From: Microbacterium sp. USTB-Y
Lineage (GTDB): Bacteria > Actinomycetota > Actinomycetes > Actinomycetales > Microbacteriaceae
NCBI RefSeq assembly: GCF_023703415.1
Contig: NZ_JAGMTU010000003.1
Coordinates: 620,001 to 684,000, forward strand
Length of the DNA stretch: 64,000 nucleotides
Direction of reading: 5' to 3'
The position numbers and the translations under genes are program-made. Each line of letters starts with the position of its first letter. Within the stretch, counting starts at the first letter, position 1. The notes under the pieces were generated by a model. That model was given only the letters and a program-made list of their open reading frames with translations, was not told the DNA's origin and ran no database searches. Of the stretch, positions 1 through 7,568 are shown piece by piece.

Positions 1-189
1 GTCGATCTCGTGCGCGAGCGTGCGGACGAGGACGATGCCATGGCCGCCGTGGCCCTCACGATGGCCGCGCTCAGCGTGATCGTGCACGACGGCACCGCCG
101 GTGGCGAACGTCCCGGTGCGGATCGGCTTCTGGAGGGCGTCGAGCAGCTGGTCGCCGCGCGGGGCGCACGGCTGCGCGACGCGGCCTGA
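1..189 (+). CDS. TetR-family regulator, C-terminal end only
   Basis: The window opens inside this gene; the last 62 codons are visible and end in TGA at 187-189. The tail (AVALTMAALSVIVHDG then GADRLLEGVEQL) matches the tail of the TetR regulator at 2507-3139 (AVSLVLAAMNVLVHTR then GAARLLQALDGL) position by position. I therefore call it a paralogue's ligand-binding/dimerisation end; the DNA-binding helix-turn-helix is off the window. It sits directly upstream of, and in the same direction as, the DHA2 exporter at 367, so the exporter lies between two related regulators. The family assignment is by similarity within the window only. Confidence 0.6.
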   Translation, partial: VDLVRERADEDDAMAAVALTMAALSVIVHDGTAGGERPGADRLLEGVEQLVAARGARLRDAA

Positions 190-242
190 GGCGGGGCGCC
201 CGCGACCGGGCAGGATCCAGGAACCTCATAGCGAAAGTGCGT

Positions 243-283
243 TTGCGCAACCTTTCCTTTCGTGTAATCTTGCAGGGCTGCAA
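243..283 (+). promoter_or_regulatory. Probable promoter and operator of the DHA2 exporter
   Basis: A -35-like TTGCGC (243-248) and -10-like TAATCT (265-270) are 16 bp apart. The -35 lies in the palindrome TTGCGCAA (243-250). Immediately after the -10 is a perfect inverted repeat TTGCAG-GG-CTGCAA (270-283). This is where a TetR repressor would block transcription. Which of the two neighbouring TetR proteins binds is unknown. Confidence 0.5.
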
Positions 284-366
284 CATTCTTGCCGCCAACG
301 TCGGCGCTCGAGGCGACCGGTGTCGACGACGAGCTCCGGCGTCCTCGATCCACCCGAAGGGACTCC

Positions 367-2445
367 ATGTCCACCGCGACAGCAACCACGGGGGCGACGC
401 GCACCGAGCGCAAGCAGAACGCCCCGATCATGACGCACAGGCAGATCCTGCTCGTCATCTACGGCCTCATGGCCGGCATGTTCCTCTCCTCGCTCGACCA
501 GACGATCGTCGGCACCGCGATCCGCACCATCGGCGACGACCTGCACGGCCTCGACCAGCAGGCCTGGGTCACCACCGCGTACCTGATCACCTCGACGATC
601 TCGGTGCCGATCTACGGCAAGCTCAGCGACATCTTCGGCCGCCGCCCGCTGTTCATCTTCGGCATCTCGGTGTTCATCATCGGATCCGTGATGTCGACGT
701 TCTCGACGTCGATGATCATGCTGGCCGGGTTCCGCGCCTTCCAGGGCATCGGCGCCGGCGCGCTGATGTCGCTGCCGCTCGCGATCATGGCCGACATCCT
801 GGCTCCGCGCGAGCGCGCCAAGTACCAGGGCTACTTCTTCGCCGTCTTCGGCATCTCCTCGCTCATCGGCCCGCTCGTCGGCGGCCTGTTCGCGGGCGCG
901 AACGAGATCCTCTGGATCTCCGGCTGGCGCTGGGTGTTCCTCATCAACCTCCCGATCGGCCTCATCGCCCTCGGCATGGTGATCGCGTTCCTGCACCTGC
1001 CCAAGGTCGCCAAGCACGACAACCCCCGGATCGACTGGTGGGGCGCCACCGCGGTGATCGTGGCCCTCGTGCCGCTGCTGCTCGTCGCGGAGCAGGGTCG
1101 TGAGTGGGGCTGGGCCTCGTTCGCCGCGATCGCCTGCTACGTCATCGGCGGCCTGGGCGCGATCGCGTTCGTGCTGATCGAGATCGCCATGAAGGACGAC
1201 GCGATCATCCCGATCCGCCTCTTCCACTCCAACACCTTCTCGATGGCGACCGTCATCGGCGTGCTGGTGGGCTTCGGCATGTTCGGCGCGATGATGACCA
1301 TCCCGCTGTACATGCAGATCGTCGCCGGCCTCACCCCGACCGAGTCGGGCTTCGCGATGCTGCCGATGGTCGTCGGCCTCATGACCTCGTCGATGGCCGC
1401 GGGCCAGATCACCTCGCGCACCGGGAAGTACGGGATCTTCCCGCGCACCGGCACGCTGTGCACCGCGCTCGGCTTCCTGCTGCTCACCTTCGTCTCGTCC
1501 AGCACCCCGGTGTGGTTCATGATGATCGGCATGTTCGTGGTGGGCCTGGGCCTCGGCCAGCTCATGCAGTCGCTGACCATGGCGAGCCAGAACGCGGTCG
1601 CCGCGCCCGACATGGGCGTCGCCACGAGCGCCGCCACCTTCTTCCGCCAGATCGGCGGAACGCTGGGCACCGCGATCATGCTGTCGATCCTGTTCACGCT
1701 GCTGCCGCTGAACATCGTGCACAGCATGGCTCCCCAGGCGACGCTGAGCGCGGGCCTGAACGCCGCGCTCGATCCCGCCATCGCGGGCAAGACCGAGAAC
1801 AAGGCCGTGGTGAAGCAGCTCTGGGAGCCGGTGATCGGCCCGGCGCAGAAGCAGATCCAGGCGCAGCTCGACAAGGGCGTGACCGAGGCGAAGGCAGCCG
1901 CGGGCAAGGCGGTGACCGACGCCGTCACGACCGGGGTGAACCAGGCCGTGGCCGCCGGCCAGCTCCCCGCGGCGGCAGCGCAGACGGTGATCGATCAGAA
2001 GACCGCCGAGGCCCTGCCCGGCGCCGAAGCCGCGGCGCTTCAGGCCGTCGCCGACAAGGCGAACGGTACGGTGCAGGACGGCAAGGTCGTCGTGGACTGG
2101 TCCGACAAGGCGCAGCGCGAGCACTGGGTGGACACGCTCACGCCCGGGATCAGCAAGCAGCTCGCAAAGGTGTCGACTTCGGGCAGCTCGTCCGGATCCA
2201 ACTCCACGATCAGCGACACCTCGTTCCTGAACGGGGCGGATCCGGCGCTCACCAAGCCGTTCATGGTCGGCTTCACGAAGGCCATCGACGTCATCTACTG
2301 GGTCGGCTTCGGCGTGCTGATGCTCGCGTTCGTGCTGAGCTGGTTCTTCAAGGCGCCGCCGCTGCGCACGCGCTCGGCGCTGCAGGAGCAGGCCGACGCG
2401 GCGGGCGTCAGCGAGACCGGCACCATCAGGACCCAGCAGGCCTGA
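367..2445 (+). CDS. DHA2-family (EmrB/QacA type) MFS drug exporter, 14 TM
   Basis: A 692-residue proton-driven multidrug exporter of the inner membrane. ATG 367 is chosen over the in-frame ATG at 289 because AAGGGA lies a few bases upstream and the protein then starts with a short hydrophilic tail before TM1. TM1 carries SSLDQTIVGTAI, the usual acidic residue of DHA2 proteins; motif A (GKLSDIFGRR) is at about residues 84-93. Between the penultimate and last membrane helices is an unusually long polar loop (about residues 450-635), Ala/Lys/Gln rich, predicted helical and probably extracytoplasmic; QacA-type proteins have a much shorter loop. It is flanked by TetR genes and ends in a strong hairpin. 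Substrate unknown; family call secure. Confidence 0.93.
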   Translation: MSTATATTGATRTERKQNAPIMTHRQILLVIYGLMAGMFLSSLDQTIVGTAIRTIGDDLHGLDQQAWVTTAYLITSTISVPIYGKLSDIFGRRPLFIFGISVFIIGSVMSTFSTSMIMLAGFRAFQGIGAGALMSLPLAIMADILAPRERAKYQGYFFAVFGISSLIGPLVGGLFAGANEILWISGWRWVFLINLPIGLIALGMVIAFLHLPKVAKHDNPRIDWWGATAVIVALVPLLLVAEQGREWGWASFAAIACYVIGGLGAIAFVLIEIAMKDDAIIPIRLFHSNTFSMATVIGVLVGFGMFGAMMTIPLYMQIVAGLTPTESGFAMLPMVVGLMTSSMAAGQITSRTGKYGIFPRTGTLCTALGFLLLTFVSSSTPVWFMMIGMFVVGLGLGQLMQSLTMASQNAVAAPDMGVATSAATFFRQIGGTLGTAIMLSILFTLLPLNIVHSMAPQATLSAGLNAALDPAIAGKTENKAVVKQLWEPVIGPAQKQIQAQLDKGVTEAKAAAGKAVTDAVTTGVNQAVAAGQLPAAAAQTVIDQKTAEALPGAEAAALQAVADKANGTVQDGKVVVDWSDKAQREHWVDTLTPGISKQLAKVSTSGSSSGSNSTISDTSFLNGADPALTKPFMVGFTKAIDVIYWVGFGVLMLAFVLSWFFKAPPLRTRSALQEQADAAGVSETGTIRTQQA

Positions 2446-2451
2446 ACGGAG

Positions 2452-2483
2452 GGGCCGGAACGGGCCGATTCCCGTTCCGGCCC
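2452..2483 (+). terminator. Perfect 13-bp hairpin after the exporter
   Basis: GGGCCGGAACGGG (2452-2464) pairs perfectly with CCCGTTCCGGCCC (2471-2483) around a 6-nt loop, starting 7 nt after the exporter stop codon. There is no U-tract, as is common in high-GC actinobacteria. It separates the exporter from tetR. Confidence 0.65.
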
Positions 2484-2506
2484 TCCCGTCGGGGAGGATG
2501 AGGAGC

Positions 2507-3139
2507 ATGATCGAGATCGCGGAAGGCACGGGCGCGGTGAGCGAGCGCGCCGGCGAGGGCCGACGCGAGCGCAAGAAGCAGCAGACCCGCCAGGCACTGC
2601 ACGAGGCCGCCCTGCGCCTCGTCGAGGAGCAGGGGCTCGACGGCACCACGATCGAGCAGATCTGCCAGGCCGTCGACGTGTCGCCGCGCACGTTCTTCAA
2701 CTACTTTCCCTCCAAGGCCGCGGCTGCGCTGAAGCTGCCCGCCTCCGGTGCGGCGGACGACGTGGTGCGGCGGTTCCTCGCGGCACGCGGCGAGCTCGTC
2801 CCCGCGCTGTGCGAGGTGGTCGGCTCCTCGATGGACGAGGGGATGGACCGGCAGCGGATCAAGCAGCTGCTCATCCGGCGGCCCGAGCTGCTGCCCGCGT
2901 TCTCGCAGTGGATGGGCTCGGTGCGCGAGCAGCTCATCGAGCTCGCCGAGCGTCGCTCCTCCGACCATGACGAGGCCGTGCGCGCGGTGTCGCTCGTGCT
3001 CGCGGCGATGAACGTGCTGGTGCACACCCGCACCACGCCCGATCGCCCCGGCGCCGCCCGCCTGCTGCAGGCTCTGGACGGCCTCGTCGACGTGCGCTCC
3101 GCGCGGATGTCGGATCCGGACCCTAGCCTGGAGGCATGA
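2507..3139 (+). CDS. TetR-family transcriptional regulator
   Basis: A 210-residue one-component repressor. The N-terminal helix-turn-helix is clear: RQALHEAALRLVEEQGLDGT, then TIEQICQAVDVSPRTFFNYF with FPSKAA after it, the TetR signature. ATG 2507 is preferred to ATG 2498 because GGGGAGG (2491-2497) is then correctly spaced. The C-terminal domain is related to the partial regulator at 1-189. The gene overlaps the following acetyltransferase by ATGA, so the two are translationally coupled. Its likely target is the adjacent DHA2 exporter, but the hairpin between them suggests separate transcription; ligand unknown. Confidence 0.9.
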   Translation: MIEIAEGTGAVSERAGEGRRERKKQQTRQALHEAALRLVEEQGLDGTTIEQICQAVDVSPRTFFNYFPSKAAAALKLPASGAADDVVRRFLAARGELVPALCEVVGSSMDEGMDRQRIKQLLIRRPELLPAFSQWMGSVREQLIELAERRSSDHDEAVRAVSLVLAAMNVLVHTRTTPDRPGAARLLQALDGLVDVRSARMSDPDPSLEA

Positions 3140-3720
3140 CCTCCCCCGCCCTGGACCGGATCGCCCTCCCGCTGCGCACCGAGCGGCTCATCGTGCGCGC
3201 GAGCACGGCGGACGACTCCGACGCGGTGTGGCGCTACCGCCGCATCGACGAGGTGGGGCGCTGGCTGAGCACGGCGCCGGCCGACGCGGAGGCGTTCCGT
3301 GCGCACTTCACGGACCCGGAGCGGCTCGCCGTCACGCTGCTCGTGGAGCTGCCCGGGGCGGGCGTGATCGGCGACATCATGCTGCGCGTCGAGGACGCGT
3401 GGGCGCAGACCGAGGTGCGCGCGCAGGCGGAGGGCGTCCAGGCCGAGCTCGGGTGGGCAATGGATCCGGCGCATCAGGGCCGGGGCTACGCGACGGAGGC
3501 GGTGCGCGCGGTGATGGCGGCGTGCTTCACCGAGCTGGGTCTGCGCCGGGTGAGCGCCGGCTGCTTCGCGGCGAACGAGGCGTCCTGGCGGATGATGGAG
3601 CGGCTGGGCATGCGCCGTGAGGAGCACAGCCGGGGCACCGCGCTGCATCGCAGCGGCGAGTGGATGGACGGCATGAGCTACGGCCTGCTCCAGGAGGAAT
3701 GGCACGCGCTGCCCGCGTGA
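3136..3720 (+). CDS. GNAT N-acetyltransferase, RimJ/RimL type
   Basis: A 194-residue acetyl-CoA-dependent N-acetyltransferase. It opens with the RimJ/RimL pattern LRTERLIVRASTADDSDAVW. The acetyl-CoA loop is GWAMDPAHQGRGYATEAVRA (about residues 97-116) followed by LGLRRVSAGCFAANEASWRM and MERLGMRREE, the conserved late helix. Start overlaps the tetR stop (ATGA), so it is cotranslated with the regulator. Such proteins modify antibiotics, small amines or protein N-termini; with a drug exporter and TetR beside it a resistance role is possible but not shown. Confidence 0.9.
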   Translation: MTSPALDRIALPLRTERLIVRASTADDSDAVWRYRRIDEVGRWLSTAPADAEAFRAHFTDPERLAVTLLVELPGAGVIGDIMLRVEDAWAQTEVRAQAEGVQAELGWAMDPAHQGRGYATEAVRAVMAACFTELGLRRVSAGCFAANEASWRMMERLGMRREEHSRGTALHRSGEWMDGMSYGLLQEEWHALPA

Positions 3721-3866
3721 TCGCACCCTCTCGGCCGGAGCGCCTGGACAGGCCGGGCGCACTCGCCTAGTGTTGACCCGGCGCACATGAAAAGGGCCGT
3801 TCCCGTCCTGAGTCCCCAGCGAAGGCGGAAGGTCATCCCCAGCGACCGGCGGCCTGTGCGCACATT

Positions 3867-3912
3867 GGCCCCCTCGGCATATCCAGTCCCCAATGGATAC
3901 CCCGAGGGGGCC
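3867..3912. other. Long two-part hairpin upstream of the cold-shock gene
   Basis: GGCCCCCTCGG (3867-3877) pairs with CCGAGGGGGCC (3902-3912); inside it TATCCA (3880-3885) pairs with TGGATA (3894-3899), with a 2-by-2 internal loop and an 8-nt apical loop. It lies in the 518-bp gap 3721-4238, about 150 nt after the acetyltransferase and 330 nt before csp. Possible terminator, or structured element of a long leader. Confidence 0.5.
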
Positions 3913-3964
3913 GTCCTCCCCAGTATTCCGATGTATTGCGATGATAGACCCGCGACCCGGAATC

Positions 3965-3984
3965 TGTCCCCCTTTTGGGGGACA
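3965..3984. other. Perfect 8-bp hairpin with a T4 loop
   Basis: TGTCCCCC (3965-3972), TTTT, GGGGGACA (3977-3984). A perfect stem in the same intergenic gap. It may be an intrinsic terminator arm, an operator, or an RNA structure upstream of csp; sequence alone does not decide. I see no credible gene in 3721-4238. Confidence 0.5.
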
Positions 3985-4157
3985 AATCCTTCGAACATGG
4001 GCTATGCTGATTTCAGACGCACCCTCCGGTCGTCCTGGGTCCCCATCGCTCCCCCCGCGGTGGGGACCCGCTCCATTTCCCGGCGGAACGCCGAGCGGCA
4101 GTCGGATCCCGGCCCGTCACGGGATGCAACATTTTCGTCACCTTGTTCCGCGGGGTG

Positions 4158-4185
4158 TTGCAATGACGGTGCTCTCGGATAGCGT
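4158..4185 (+). promoter_or_regulatory. cspA: Possible csp promoter
   Basis: TTGCAA (4158-4163), 16 bp, TAGCGT (4180-4185). This would give a leader of about 45 nt with AAGAAGG (4226-4232) as ribosome binding site. A weak match; an upstream promoter with a longer leader is equally possible. Confidence 0.3.
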
Positions 4186-4238
4186 TAGCATCGTCGGTGG
4201 CGTCTGCGCCGGCGTAAGCCCAAGCAAGAAGGCAGTAC

Positions 4239-4442
4239 ATGACTCAGGGCACGGTTAAGTGGTTCAACTCGGAGAAGGGCTTCGGCTTCATCTCCCCCGA
4301 CGACGGTGGAGCTGACGTGTTCGCGCACTACTCCGCCATTGCATCCTCCGGCTACCGCTCGCTCGACGAGAACCAGCGCGTCGAGTTCGATGTGGCGCAG
4401 GGCCCCAAGGGCCTGCAGGCCGAGAACATCCGTCCGCTCTGA
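4239..4442 (+). CDS. cspA: Cold-shock domain protein
   Basis: A 67-residue single cold-shock domain, the normal length for CspA-like RNA chaperones. RNP1 is KGFGFISP (about residues 15-22) and RNP2 is DVFAHYSAI (about 26-34), preceded by [10 protein letters not shown]. It melts secondary structure in mRNA in the cytoplasm. AAGAAGG seven bases before ATG gives a strong ribosome site. It is monocistronic: a 518-bp gap upstream and a UUCG-loop terminator downstream. The structured upstream region is reminiscent of thermoregulated csp leaders, but that is inference. Confidence 0.96.
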   Translation: MTQGTVKWFNSEKGFGFISPDDGGADVFAHYSAIASSGYRSLDENQRVEFDVAQGPKGLQAENIRPL

Positions 4443-4458
4443 GCGACACGGACTTCTG

Positions 4459-4488
4459 ACTCCCCCGAGGCTTCGGCCCCGGGGGAGT
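4459..4488 (+). terminator. Intrinsic terminator of the cold-shock gene
   Basis: ACTCCCCCG (4459-4467) pairs with CGGGGGAGT (4480-4488); after one A-C mismatch, GGC pairs with GCC around a TTCG tetraloop (4472-4475). It is followed by TCTCTTTG and begins 16 nt after the stop codon. Confidence 0.85.
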
Positions 4489-4555
4489 TCTCTTTGTCCG
4501 CGGTGACCGTCGGCTCGATTCGTGCGCGCGTCACCGCCGGCTCGATTCGTGCGCA

Positions 4556-4634
4556 CGACCGCGAGACCGAACCTGCGTTCCGAAACCCACGATCCGAGCG
4601 TCGGTCTCGGGACGGAAGTTCGGTCTCGCGGTCG
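4556..4634. repeat. Perfect 17-bp inverted repeat, 45-nt spacer
   Basis: CGACCGCGAGACCGAAC (4556-4572) and its exact complement GTTCGGTCTCGCGGTCG (4618-4634), in the space between convergent csp and HAD genes. Just upstream GCTCGATTCGTGCGC occurs twice (from about 4513 and 4540). Function unknown. Confidence 0.7.
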
Positions 4635-4687
4635 GGGGCGTTGCTGTCTCGCGGTCGCGCGCGTCTCGCGGAGCGTCGGGGTCGCGC

Positions 4688-5362
4688 TCAGCCGTGCGGG
4701 AGCAGGATCCGCAGCAGCTCTTCCGGCGTCGCGACCTCGGCGACGGATCCGGCGGACTCCCCCGCCTCGCCGAAGCCCCAGGTCACGAAGATCACGGGGA
4801 CGCCCAGCGGGGCCGCTCCCTCGATGTCATGGAGGCGGTCGCCGATGAGCACGGGGCGGCTCACGTCCACGCCCGCATCGGCGAGACGGTGCAGTGCGCG
4901 GCGCAGCACCGCCTCCTTCCCGTCGTGCAGACCGGAGGCATCCGGGAGAGCGCCGGCGACGATGACGAAGTCGTCGAGCAGCGCGTAGTGCTCCAGGATC
5001 GCGAACACCTGGTTCTCGGGCTTCGAGCTGGCGGTCGCCTGCGGGATCCCCGCGGCCTTCACGGTCCGCAGCGCCTCCGCGACGCCGGGGTAGATGCGCA
5101 CACTGGCCGCGTACCCGTCCCGAGCGGCGAGCCGGCGGTACTCCCGGACAGCCCGGTGGGCGTCCTCCTCGGAGAGCCCGGCCAGATCGCGGAACGATTC
5201 GAACATCGGAGGCCCGATCCACCGCGACAGCGACTCCGGCGCCGGCTCCTGCAGGCCGAACTCCGCGAAGACCTGGATGAGGCGCGGAAGGATGCCGGCC
5301 GAGGCGTCGGCGATCGTGCCGTCGACGTCCCAGAGGATGCAGGTATGGGGGGAGACGGCCAT
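4688..5362 (-). CDS. HAD-superfamily phosphatase (phosphoglycolate-phosphatase-like)
   Basis: A 224-residue cytoplasmic phosphohydrolase of HAD subfamily IA. Motif I is WDVDGT with nucleophile and acid/base Asp12 and Asp14; motif II is ATASSKP (Ser and Lys); motif IV is LIGDRLHDIEGA with the metal-binding Asp pair. A helical cap lies between motifs I and II (about residues 20-85). The length and EAGESAGSVAEVATPEELLRI tail fit Gph/PGP-like enzymes, which dephosphorylate 2-phosphoglycolate or related small phosphates; actual substrate unknown. Its start is about 50 bp from the stop of nucS on the same strand, so the two may be cotranscribed. Confidence 0.9.
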   Translation of the reverse strand: MAVSPHTCILWDVDGTIADASAGILPRLIQVFAEFGLQEPAPESLSRWIGPPMFESFRDLAGLSEEDAHRAVREYRRLAARDGYAASVRIYPGVAEALRTVKAAGIPQATASSKPENQVFAILEHYALLDDFVIVAGALPDASGLHDGKEAVLRRALHRLADAGVDVSRPVLIGDRLHDIEGAAPLGVPVIFVTWGFGEAGESAGSVAEVATPEELLRILLPHG

Positions 5363-5410
5363 GCCTTCCAGCCTAGGGCGCGGGCTCAGGCGGGTTGTCG
5401 CGAGAGGCCC

Positions 5411-6106
5411 TCAGAACAGGGTGGGGATTCCGCTGTCGATGCCCCTCATCGCCTCGTAGTCGAGGACGAGGCAGCGGATCCCCCGGTCCTCGGCGAGCAC
5501 CCGCGCCTGCGGCTTGATCTCCTGGGCGGCGAACACGCCCTGCACGGGCGCGAGGTGAGGATCCCGTCCGAGCAGCTCGAGGTAGCGGGTGAGCTGCTCG
5601 ACGCCGTCGATGTCGCCGCGGCGCTTGATCTCGACGGCGATCGCCCTGCCCTCGGCGTCGCGGACCATGAGATCGACCGGGCCGATCGCGGTCGGGTACT
5701 CGCGGCGCACCAGGGTCGCGCCTTCGGAGATCCGATCCACCTGCTCGGCGAGGAGCCGCTGCAGATCCGCCTCGACGCCGTCCTTCTGCAGCCCGGGGTC
5801 GACGCCGAGCTCATGGGCGGAGTCGTGCAGGATCTCGTAGATCTGCACGCGCAGCGCGTCGCCGGTCTTCTGGTGGGTGACCCGCCAGACCTCGGTGACC
5901 CCGGCCGACGCCTCCTCCTCCCCCGGCGCCTCGGCCTCGAGCCGGCACGGCGGGCTCATCCAGTTCAGCGGCTTGTAGCTGCCGCCGTCGGAGTGCACGA
6001 GCAGGCTGCCGTCGCCCTTGTGCACGAGCAGACGCGTGGCGAGGGGCAGGTGGGCGTTGAGGCGGCCGGTGTAGTCCACGGCGCAGCGGGCGATGACGAG
6101 ACGCAC
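5411..6106 (-). CDS. nucS: Endonuclease NucS (EndoMS), non-canonical mismatch repair
   Basis: A 231-residue mismatch-specific endonuclease. Actinobacteria lacking MutS/MutL use NucS to cut both strands at G-T, G-G and T-T mismatches. The N-terminal DNA-binding/dimerisation domain begins [16 protein letters not shown]. The C-terminal RecB-like nuclease shows GPVDLMVRD and AVEIKRRG, carrying the catalytic Asp, Glu and Lys. The last five residues, IPTLF, are a sliding-clamp-binding motif as known for this family. Length is normal. It stands upstream of the HAD phosphatase and has 20-bp tandem repeats in its own upstream gap. Very secure. Confidence 0.97.
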   Translation of the reverse strand: MRLVIARCAVDYTGRLNAHLPLATRLLVHKGDGSLLVHSDGGSYKPLNWMSPPCRLEAEAPGEEEASAGVTEVWRVTHQKTGDALRVQIYEILHDSAHELGVDPGLQKDGVEADLQRLLAEQVDRISEGATLVRREYPTAIGPVDLMVRDAEGRAIAVEIKRRGDIDGVEQLTRYLELLGRDPHLAPVQGVFAAQEIKPQARVLAEDRGIRCLVLDYEAMRGIDSGIPTLF

Positions 6107-6139
6107 CCGAAGAGCCTAGCCCGCCGCGCGCCCGCGGGT

Positions 6140-6240
6140 CGCCCGGTCGACCCGGCTCCCCGCCCGGTCGCCCCGGCGTCCGCTCGGTCGACACGGCTCC
6201 CGCTCGCTCGACACGGCTCCCGCTCGCTCGACCCGGCTGT
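6140..6240. repeat. Five 20-bp tandem repeats
   Basis: Units of the form CGCTCGSTCGACMCGGCTCC at 6140-6159, 6161-6180, 6181-6200, 6201-6220 and 6221-6240; the third and fourth differ at one base. They fill the gap between the MFS stop (6283) and nucS start (6106). No promoter is obvious within them. Confidence 0.75.
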
Positions 6241-6282
6241 CGCGGGCGCCTGCTCGGCCGAGCCGGCGTCCCTTCGGCCGCC

Positions 6283-7509
6283 TCAGCCTGCGGAGACCTT
6301 CTCGTCCTCGCGGAGCGGCCGGGCGGCGCCGGAGAACAGGCCGGACAGGGCGGCGAGCACCACGATGATGTAGAGCGTGTTGAGCAGACCCAGGTGGTTG
6401 CTGATGAAGCCGAGCACCGGCGGGCCGCCGAGGAACGCGATGTAGCCGATCGTCGCCGCGGCGCTCACCCGGGCCGCCGCCTTCGCCGGATCGTCGGCCG
6501 CGGCGGACATGCCCAGCGGGAACCCGAGCGACGCGCCGATCCCCCACAGCGCCGCACCCAGGAACACCAGCGGAGTGCTCGGCGCGAGGATGAACAGCAG
6601 GATCCCGGCCGCGGCGGTGATCGCGAGCACGCGCAGCACGATGACGCGCCCGAAGCGGTCGACGAGTGGTCCGCCGAACAGGCGCACCACGGTCATCGAG
6701 ACCGAGAACGTCGCCAGGGCCGCGGCTCCCAGCGCAGGACCCGCGTGGTGGTCCTCGGCGACGCCGAGCGCGAGCCAGTCGTTGGCGCCGCCCTCCGCGA
6801 AGGCCATACCGAGCATGACGACGCCGAGCGCGTACGTGCGCGGCTCGCGCCAGACTGCGAGCGAGGTGCGCATCCGCTCGCTCCAGGTGGCGCGCGGCGC
6901 GTCGGGAGTCGGATCCAGGGTCTCCTCGCACTTCGGCACCTGGACCACGCTGACGAGCGCGACGATCACGATGACCCCCGCGATCGCGAGGGTGTGCGGC
7001 CACACGGGGATGTGCAGCGCCGCCGCGGCGGCGCCGAGACCCGCGCCGATGACGGTGCCGAAGCTGAAGAAGGCGTGGAACACCGGCAGGATCGTCTTGC
7101 CGGCGTGCTGCTCGATCGCCGTGGCCTCGACGTTCATCATCACGTCGAGGCTGCCGCCGCCCAGCCCGAACAGCACGAGGCCGATCAGCACGACGGGCAC
7201 GGCGTGCAGCACGTCGGCGCCGACACCGATCAGCACGGTGCCGACCGCCGTCGTGAGAAGCGTGATCAGCATGCCGCGTCGTCCCCCGGTGCGGGCGAGC
7301 ACGGCGGGGCTGGTGGACACGCCCACGATCGAGGCGATGCCCATGCCGACGAGCACGAAGCCGAGCTGCGCCTTGTCGATCCCGAGCTCCTCCTTGATCG
7401 CCGGGACGCGCGACGCCCAGGTCGTCATCGTCATGCCGCTGACGAGGAAGATCGCGAAGATCGCGGTGCGCCAGCGCACGAACTGGGAGCGGGTGAGGGC
7501 GGTGTCCAT
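6283..7509 (-). CDS. MFS transporter (YbjJ-like)
   Basis: A 408-residue, about 12-TM transporter. TM1-2 region reads SGMTMTTWASRVPAIKEELG and motif A is reduced (LARTGGRRGML), both typical of the YbjJ/FucP-like branch often annotated as inner membrane exporters. The second half has a good motif A copy, GGPLVDRFGRVIVLR. It faces the LacI regulator at 7569; their 59-bp gap holds a perfect 16-bp palindrome. The likely arrangement is a repressor controlling its own divergent transporter, so a sugar or small metabolite is a plausible substrate; this is inference. Confidence 0.88.
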   Translation of the reverse strand: MDTALTRSQFVRWRTAIFAIFLVSGMTMTTWASRVPAIKEELGIDKAQLGFVLVGMGIASIVGVSTSPAVLARTGGRRGMLITLLTTAVGTVLIGVGADVLHAVPVVLIGLVLFGLGGGSLDVMMNVEATAIEQHAGKTILPVFHAFFSFGTVIGAGLGAAAAALHIPVWPHTLAIAGVIVIVALVSVVQVPKCEETLDPTPDAPRATWSERMRTSLAVWREPRTYALGVVMLGMAFAEGGANDWLALGVAEDHHAGPALGAAALATFSVSMTVVRLFGGPLVDRFGRVIVLRVLAITAAAGILLFILAPSTPLVFLGAALWGIGASLGFPLGMSAAADDPAKAAARVSAAATIGYIAFLGGPPVLGFISNHLGLLNTLYIIVVLAALSGLFSGAARPLREDEKVSAG

Positions 7510-7520
7510 CCGGACAGTGT

Positions 7521-7536
7521 ATCGAATCGATTCGAT
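7521..7536. promoter_or_regulatory. LacI-type operator
   Basis: ATCGAATCGATTCGAT is a perfect 16-bp palindrome centred on CG, the usual form of a LacI/GalR operator. It lies 12 bp from the MFS start and 33 bp from the lacI-type start, so one dimer could cover both divergent promoters. Confidence 0.8.
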
Positions 7537-7568
7537 TCCTGTGTTCCCCGCGGTGTTATTGTCGAGTC

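Noticed and set aside
226..2700. Long minus-strand open frame of 824 codons opposite the DHA2 exporter
   Set aside because: Arg/His/Gly/Asp-rich translation with no domain, antisense to a clear transporter gene; a by-product of high GC. The same holds for 8682-11588, 12001-13830, 16303-18834 and similar frames.
3787..4182. Open frames in the region upstream of csp
   Set aside because: No ribosome site, no family-like sequence, and they run through the hairpins; region treated as non-coding.
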